Shown here: positions 19,941 to 20,141 of the stretch, piece after piece
How the letters are laid out: every line of letters starts with the position of its first letter
Numbering within the stretch: the first letter of the stretch is position 1
NCBI GenBank assembly: GCA_900617975.1
Contig: UZAE01000648.1
Location: forward strand, 1-20,141
DNA from: Rodentolepis nana
Lineage: Eukaryota > Platyhelminthes > Cestoda > Cyclophyllidea > Hymenolepididae
Length of the DNA stretch: 20,141 bases
Reading direction: 5' to 3'
Notes under the pieces: generated by a model
What the model was told of the DNA's origin: nothing
The model's database searches: none
The model's input: only the letters and a program-made list of their open reading frames with translations
Made by a program: the position numbers and the translations under genes

Positions 19941-20004
19941 CTTCTTATTTGAAATCGGCAATGACTTAGCATACCCTTCTTATTCGAAATTGACAATGAC
20001 TTAG
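19941..20004 (+). repeat. Duplicated 29-bp segment of the right end of mariner copy 2
   Basis: CTTCTTATTTGAAATCGGCA plus ATGACTTAG (19941-19969) is repeated at 19976-20004 with three changes. Only the outer copy continues into the terminal GTTGCCAACCTAAT. Confidence 0.88.
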
Positions 20005-20025
20005 TTGCCAACCTAATAGTATTTA

Positions 20026-20141
20026 GGGGTGTGCGATAGACTTACCTCCGCGTGGTACACCCTGGGCAACGTATACTCATACGGCAAAAATCTATTAACT
20101 TGCAGTTGACTTCCGACTTCAAACTTCCATAACCCCACTGT
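20026..20141 (-). repeat. R4: interspersed repeat, reverse orientation, cut by window end
   Basis: Starts GGGGTGTGCGATAGACTTAC, the reverse complement of the right end of R1, and matches through the CACGTGG-like region, the A-run and the GTTGACTTC arm to the window end. It is opposite to R1-R3 and to the gene. It begins only nine bases after mariner copy 2. Confidence 0.87.

Larger units (their letters stand above)
18434..20016 (+). mobile_element. Mariner transposon copy 2, inactive and internally rearranged
   Basis: Same element as copy 1 and closely similar over the left 900 bp. It is bounded by TA at 18432-18433 and 20017-20018. The left end is TTGGGTTGGCAACTAAGTC and the right end, reversed, ATTAGGTTGGCAACTAAGTC. 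At 1583 bp it is about 270 bp longer than copy 1 because the right third holds several tandem duplications (19347-19494, 19571-19712, 19808-19907, 19941-20004), although some transposase sequence near 19735 is lost. It lies in intron 11 in the gene orientation. Confidence 0.93.
17799..20141 (+). other. Intron 11 (phase 2), incomplete; mariner copy 2 and R4
   Basis: Starts GTAAGT after exon 11. The 5' 630 bases (to 18433) hold no exon, only a short GAT-rich microsatellite. Then comes mariner copy 2 and, nine bases after it, the start of reverse R4. The partner exon for domain D is not found, so the intron runs past the window. Confidence 0.75.

Overview
The window reads as intron-rich nuclear DNA of an invertebrate animal, visibly A/T-rich with large introns. 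Domain style, intron structure and the interspersed repeat suggest a flatworm, probably a tapeworm, but that is inference; nothing in the sequence proves the taxon. There are no bacterial features.

One gene on the + strand spans nearly the whole window and is open at both ends. I can assemble eleven exons (1184-17798, about 2.1 kb of coding sequence, about 700 residues) whose intron phases all match and stay open end to end. The order is: one canonical Ig domain; Ig-like + LDL-receptor class A (LDLa); Ig-like + LDLa; three single-exon LDLa repeats; Ig-like + LDLa; and the first half of a fourth Ig-like domain whose second half lies beyond the window. Mixed Ig and LDLa repeats point to a secreted, perlecan-like basement-membrane proteoglycan core protein. 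The four Ig-like domains are unusual: they have two cysteines but no core tryptophan and no DxGxYxC motif, and a phase-2 intron splits each of them in the codon just before the second cysteine. First-half lengths run 220, 229, 220, 229 nt, which suggests a duplicated pair.

The introns carry two kinds of mobile DNA. (1) Two mariner (DD34D) transposons, at 12596-13905 and 18434-20016, both flanked by TA. Both are dead and share one in-frame stop; the second also has a 3' third full of short local duplications. (2) A repeat of about 320 bp, here called R, present four times (34-350, 4910-5243, about 11660-11968, and reverse from 20026 to the window end). The first two copies have perfect 14-bp target-site duplications, so R looks like a SINE-like retroposon. 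It contains a consensus 5' splice site near its right end and an internal inverted repeat.

The remaining intron DNA (for example the 3.5-kb intron 6147-9677) shows no gene, tRNA or recognisable element, only simple-sequence tracts. Most open frames in it are chance.
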